DNA of 9,560 nt, from positions 1 through 9,560 of the forward strand of contig JACZXM010000072.1 in NCBI GenBank assembly GCA_022571615.1. The letters run 5' to 3'. How positions within the stretch are numbered: position 1 is the first letter of the stretch; the number at the start of each line of letters is the position of its first letter. The notes beneath the pieces are model-generated. The model was not told the DNA's origin, did no database searches, and saw only the letters and a program-made list of their open reading frames with translations. The translations under genes and the position numbers were made by a program. Source of the DNA: Acidobacteriota bacterium. GTDB taxonomy: Bacteria > Acidobacteriota > UBA890 > WLXD01. Below, piece by piece: positions 6,643 through 9,560 of the stretch.

Positions 6643-7805
6643 GACGAGCCCTCCTCCGGCGCGCTCGCGGCCCCGCCGCCCGGCACAAGCCAGTCGATCA
6701 TCCGCGGTCGCCACGCCGCTATCCCGAGACCGATCTCGACGAGCCGGGGCCGCGCCAGGGCGGCGCTAACCATGCGGCTTCGAAGCTGCAGCCGCCTCAT
6801 CCTGCGCCTCTGGACGCGGGCCCATCGGCGTGCCAGGCGCGGGCTCCAATGGCCGGCCAGTTGCCGCGCTGCGTCGCCGGCGCTCTGCCCGGACTGCAGC
6901 GCCCAGCCGATCCCCTCGCCGGTAAACGGCTCCCAGAACCCGGCCGCATCCCCGACCGCCACCACCCGGACTCCCCTAACCGGCGGGCGGCGAGCACGCA
7001 ATCGCGGCGTTCCGCGCCAGCCATCAGGCGCGCCGATCCTCGGCAATCCGACCTGTTGCAGGATGGTGTCGACGACTTCCCCTGCTGCTCCTCGCTTCCC
7101 GAGCGCTGTCGCCGATACCGCCGCCGCGACGTTGAGTCGTCCATCGGCAAGCCGCACCAGCCCCACGTATCCATCCGATCCGGCTGCCATGGTCACCGTT
7201 CCGCGCTCGTATCCGGCCGGCACCGAGCTCAGGACGCGGCCCAATCCGACTCGGGCCAGCATAGGGATCGATGCTCTCGCACCGCCTTGTCGCTCCGGCA
7301 CCGCCAGACCGCTGGCCAGAATCACCAGACGGGCGCTGACCTCGATCTCCCCCTCGACACCGATCAGCCGGACCCTACGCATCCCCTTGGTGAGGTTGCC
7401 GATCTCGGCGCGAGTCCGCGTTGTGACACGAACCCCGCGCGCCCTCACGACGTCCAGGAACGCAGCGTCGAGCCGCTCCCGGGACAGCGCGCGACCGCCT
7501 GGCAAGGCCAGACGGACTGCGCGACCACCGGCCCGGATGTGCACCGCGCTCAGCTCCACCCCCAGGTCCGAAGCCCCCAGATCCAGACCGCAGTGCCGCA
7601 GCATCGCGAGGCTCGACGGATTCAGGCAACAACCACACACCTTGTAGCGCGGGAACGCGGCACGCTCGACAAGGAGCACTTTCAACCCGCCCGCAGCGGC
7701 AGCGATGGCCGCCGCGCTACCGGCCGGTCCTGCTCCGACGACAATCACATCCCAGCACGTTCCGACGCGCGCCGCCACGTTCCCCGACCGAGCGCTGAGC
7801 ATCAT
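6639..7805 (-). CDS. FAD-dependent oxidoreductase (geranylgeranyl reductase/FixC-like family)
   Basis: The product is about 388 residues. An N-terminal Rossmann motif DVIVVGAGPAGSAAA (GxGxxG at 24-29) binds FAD, followed by LLVERAAFPRYKVCGCCLNP (45-63), where the KVCG segment is the hallmark of the geranylgeranyl reductase/FixC branch. The second FAD motif GDAAGFWEPFTGEGIGWAL is at about 285-303. These flavoenzymes reduce isoprenoid double bonds or hydroxylate aromatic rings. Next to a type III synthase, ring hydroxylation or oxidation to a quinone is the likely role, as SrsC does in Streptomyces griseus; that is inference. The start is taken as the ATG at 7805, which overlaps the methyltransferase TGA (7802-7804) in ATGA form. 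A GTG at 7829 would add eight residues. No strong Shine-Dalgarno is seen, consistent with coupling. The CGCC cysteine cluster by the flavin site is notable. Confidence 0.9.
   Translation of the reverse strand: MMLSARSGNVAARVGTCWDVIVVGAGPAGSAAAIAAAAGGLKVLLVERAAFPRYKVCGCCLNPSSLAMLRHCGLDLGASDLGVELSAVHIRAGGRAVRLALPGGRALSRERLDAAFLDVVRARGVRVTTRTRAEIGNLTKGMRRVRLIGVEGEIEVSARLVILASGLAVPERQGGARASIPMLARVGLGRVLSSVPAGYERGTVTMAAGSDGYVGLVRLADGRLNVAAAVSATALGKRGAAGEVVDTILQQVGLPRIGAPDGWRGTPRLRARRPPVRGVRVVAVGDAAGFWEPFTGEGIGWALQSGQSAGDAARQLAGHWSPRLARRWARVQRRRMRRLQLRSRMVSAALARPRLVEIGLGIAAWRPRMIDWLVPGGGAASAPEEGSS
6651..6657 (-). promoter_or_regulatory. Ribosome binding site of the type III polyketide synthase gene
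   Basis: Minus-strand GGAGGAG lies eight bases before the ATG at 6642, inside the last codons of the FAD oxidoreductase gene. It fixes the synthase start at 6642 rather than at the in-frame upstream start at 6714. Confidence 0.8.
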
Positions 7806-8503
7806 GCCGGCCGTGCAGTCAGCATCCACCGCGACGGCCAGCGGCGCTGTATCCGGACGGATCCGAGCGCCGCCTGCCGCGCCAACTCCGCGACCTCGGT
7901 GGTGCTGAAGGCCGACCGCACCGACCGGGGTCCGTCCACGTGAACGACCCGGGAACGACTCAGTAGACGCGTTCCAAGCAGCGCCAGCAGATAGCCCGTC
8001 GGGCTGCGAATCAGGTCGTCGATGATCAGGAGGCCGGGGCTCGCGGCCGCCATTGTTCGCAGCAACCGTACGGCGTCGCTATCGTCCAGATGATGCAGGA
8101 ACAGGGAGCTCATCACTACATCGTAGCCGCCCTCGAGCCTCCCGGTCAGGACATCGCCCTGTTCGAAGCGCACCGAAGCTCGCTCGCACTCTGCTTTCTC
8201 CCTGGCTCGCTCGATCGCCAGTCCGCTGATATCGATCCCTTTTATTTGTGCCTGCACGCCGGCCCGTCGCGCCAGCGACCATAGTGCGATCGTCACGTCG
8301 CCACCACCACACGCGACATCGAGCAAGCGCAGCCGCTGGGGCCGTCCGAGGGCCCGGTTGAGGGCGCGCCATACGGCCATTGCCGTCCGTGACACGGCGT
8401 TGACTCGTGCCAATCCGTCCAGCGCGCGCCGATGGGCGGTGGGATCGAGCCCGGGCTGGTCCATGACCTCCGGCAGCCGCTGGCGCCTCGCGAGCAAGTC
8501 CAC
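7802..8503 (-). CDS. Class I SAM-dependent methyltransferase of the type III polyketide operon
   Basis: The product is 233 residues from a GTG at 8503. SAM-binding motif I is LLDVACGGGDVT (60-71), the ribose-binding acidic residue is Asp91 in GIDIS, then EQGDVLTG, and the motif IV region is VVMSSLFLHHLDDSD. The N-terminal segment RLPEVMDQPGLDPTAHRRAL, then GLARVNAVSR, resembles methyltransferases that sit beside type III synthases. It probably O- or C-methylates the polyketide ring. The GTG is chosen because AAGGAGG lies six bases upstream; the frame stays open much further but that part is antisense to the homocysteine methyltransferase gene. This is the first gene of the four-gene operon and its stop overlaps the next start. 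Substrate unknown. Confidence 0.92.
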   Translation of the reverse strand: MDLLARRQRLPEVMDQPGLDPTAHRRALDGLARVNAVSRTAMAVWRALNRALGRPQRLRLLDVACGGGDVTIALWSLARRAGVQAQIKGIDISGLAIERAREKAECERASVRFEQGDVLTGRLEGGYDVVMSSLFLHHLDDSDAVRLLRTMAAASPGLLIIDDLIRSPTGYLLALLGTRLLSRSRVVHVDGPRSVRSAFSTTEVAELARQAALGSVRIQRRWPSRWMLTARPA

Positions 8504-8530
8504 CTTGATCCTCCTTGATACGATATTGAC
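8504..8530. promoter_or_regulatory. 27-base divergent intergenic region with a strong minus-strand ribosome binding site
   Basis: Minus-strand AAGGAGG (8516-8510) serves the methyltransferase GTG six bases on. On the plus strand no Shine-Dalgarno precedes the ATG at 8531; the bases before it are AT-rich (GATACGATATTGAC). Promoters for the two genes must lie inside the opposite coding sequences or overlap here, and the plus-strand gene may be leaderless. Confidence 0.55.
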
Positions 8531-9560
8531 ATGGATGCACGCGATACGGATTTCTTGACCGCGATCGAGAGCGAGGTTCTGGTCGGCGATGGCGCCATGG
8601 GAACCTATCTGCACGAGTCTGCCGGGATTCCTCTCGATCGCTGCTTTCCGGAGCAGAACCTGTCGGATCCCCAGCTCGTGGAACGGGTCCACGTCGAGTA
8701 CTTCGCGGCCGGAGCTCGCGTCCTGCGCACCAACACGTACGGGGCCCACCGACTGGCACTCCGCAGGTTCGGGCTCGAGTCCAACCTCCGCAAGATCAAT
8801 ATCCACGGCGCCCGCCTTGCGCGCCAGGCGAGCGAACACCGTGCCTGGATCGTCGGCAGCATCGGGCCGATCGGCCGCCCCCTACGACCCGTTGGCCTGA
8901 TCTCCTACCAGCAGGCCGTCGATGCCTTTCGCGAACAGGCGGAGCTGCTCGCCGAGGGCGGCGTGGACGCTATCATGCTCGAGACAATCGCCAACCTCGA
9001 TGAGATGCGGGCCGCGATCGAAGGCGTCCGAGCCGGCTGTGACTTGCCGGTGGTCGCACTCAAGACCTTCACCGAGGACGGCGTCACCCTGATGGGCGAG
9101 TTCCCCGGCGAGGTGGTACAGGCCCTCACCGAGATGGGTGCCGATGTGGTCGGGGCCAACTGCTCGATCGGTCCGCACGGCTACGCCGCCGTCATCAAGC
9201 GCATGGCGCTCGTGTCCGAGCGCCCTCTGGCGGTGTTCCCGACCGCCGGGGCGCCGCTCCGCGAGGGGCCAACGGTCCACTACCCGGCGCGACCGGAATA
9301 CGTGGCCGCGTACGCGCGACGATTCGCCAACCTCGGAGCCCGGCTCATCGGCGGCTGTTGCGGCCACACTCCAGAGCACATCGCAGCGATTGCCGTCGAG
9401 CTCGATGGCTCGCTCGGCAACAGCAACAGCCCGCTGGGCGTCGCGGTAGCGCTCGTCGGGACAGGTAGACATCAGCCAGGCGGCGCTTTGGTAAGCCCGA
9501 CCGAGTTCGGGGTCGAGGCGAATCGCGGTGCGATAGTCTCGCGCAGCCTGAGCGAAATAA
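8531..9560 (+). CDS. Homocysteine S-methyltransferase domain protein (3' end not resolved)
   Basis: The ATG at 8531 opens MDARDTDFLTAIESEVLVGD with GAMGTYLHESAG, the start of the Pfam homocysteine S-methyltransferase barrel seen in MetH, BHMT and YitJ-type proteins. Further family marks are QNLSDPQLV, FAAGARVLRTNTYGA (the RTNT signature), VGSIGPIG, GGVDAIMLETI and ALKTFTEDG. The zinc ligands are Cys211 in GANCSIGP and Cys276/Cys277 in LIGGCCGHTPEHI. The enzyme moves a methyl group to homocysteine to form methionine. The recognisable domain ends near residue 291 (about 9403). The frame then stays open to the window edge through 50 unrecognised residues that do not resemble the methylenetetrahydrofolate reductase domain of bifunctional homologues, and which lie antisense to TPR-coding sequence. 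It is divergent from the polyketide operon and may help recycle homocysteine formed after SAM use. Confidence 0.88.
   Translation, partial: MDARDTDFLTAIESEVLVGDGAMGTYLHESAGIPLDRCFPEQNLSDPQLVERVHVEYFAAGARVLRTNTYGAHRLALRRFGLESNLRKINIHGARLARQASEHRAWIVGSIGPIGRPLRPVGLISYQQAVDAFREQAELLAEGGVDAIMLETIANLDEMRAAIEGVRAGCDLPVVALKTFTEDGVTLMGEFPGEVVQALTEMGADVVGANCSIGPHGYAAVIKRMALVSERPLAVFPTAGAPLREGPTVHYPARPEYVAAYARRFANLGARLIGGCCGHTPEHIAAIAVELDGSLGNSNSPLGVAVALVGTGRHQPGGALVSPTEFGVEANRGAIVSRSLSEI
9393..9560 (-). CDS. TPR-repeat protein fragment (5' end off the window, 3' end unresolved)
   Basis: On the minus strand the last 165 bases read as tetratricopeptide-repeat protein: AARDYRTAIRLDPELGRAYQ is a canonical TPR with the Leu-Asp-Pro turn, then SAAWLMSTCPDERYRDAQRA and VAVAERAIELDG. 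The AWL..TCPDERYRD wording is typical of the C-terminal TPR of many Planctomycetota-style proteins. Such repeats mediate protein contacts. Below about 9395 the minus-strand frame remains open to a TAG at 8882-8884, but there it is antisense to the strongly conserved homocysteine methyltransferase domain and looks like non-coding reading. The true end of this protein is therefore unclear (truncation, frameshift or a join artefact). Confidence 0.65.

Noticed and set aside
6849..7943. Long plus-strand frames opposite the FAD oxidoreductase gene
   Set aside because: They are shadow frames; the minus-strand product carries both FAD-binding motifs.
8882..9390. Continuation of the minus-strand TPR frame to the TAG at 8882
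   Set aside because: Over this part the plus strand encodes the conserved homocysteine methyltransferase domain with its zinc ligands, and the minus-strand peptide has no TPR pattern.

Overview
The window is a GC-rich bacterial chromosomal segment with dense genes, strong AGGAGG-type ribosome binding sites, ATGA start/stop overlaps and no intron-like gaps. No rRNA, tRNA, CRISPR array, insertion sequence or prophage is visible. The phylum cannot be fixed from sequence alone. The TPR fragment at the right edge (a CPDERYRD signature after a TPR unit) and the methyltransferase / FAD enzyme / type III polyketide synthase trio resemble what I associate with Planctomycetota, Myxococcota and similar high-GC phyla, so this is a loose inference.

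Left part (1-1803): a minus-strand gene runs off the left edge and encodes a probable lipoprotein with a TPR-like helical region followed by a retropepsin-like domain. The usual D-T/S-G catalytic motif in that domain reads D-V-A. Head-to-head with it is a small plus-strand gene for an unrecognised 81-residue protein, then a convergent minus-strand gene for an excisionase/MerR-type helix-turn-helix protein.

Middle (1804-4843): a hemerythrin HHE-domain protein is followed on the same strand by a copper-transporting P1B-type ATPase (CopA). The ATPase reading frame is broken by one extra T exactly at its N-terminal CxxC metal site; everything downstream is intact. A 40-codon ORF that overlaps the copA ATG, with a hairpin inside it, lies in the leader.

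Right-centre (4889-8503, minus strand): a four-gene operon, in transcription order class I SAM methyltransferase, FAD-dependent oxidoreductase, type III polyketide synthase and secreted YceI-like lipid-binding protein. The first three are joined by ATGA overlaps and the fourth starts 11 bases after the synthase stop. Chemically this suggests a lipid-like polyketide (alkylpyrone, alkylresorcinol or quinone) that is oxidised and methylated, with a periplasmic lipocalin-like carrier. It is comparable in logic to the Streptomyces SrsA/SrsB/SrsC phenolic-lipid pathway, with a lipid-binding partner added.

Right edge (8531-9560): 27 bases upstream and divergent is a homocysteine S-methyltransferase domain protein. 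Its reading frame does not stop after the zinc-binding GGCC motif but runs on over a stretch that is convincingly TPR-coding on the opposite strand. This is either an unusual tail-to-tail junction, a rearrangement or an assembly join.
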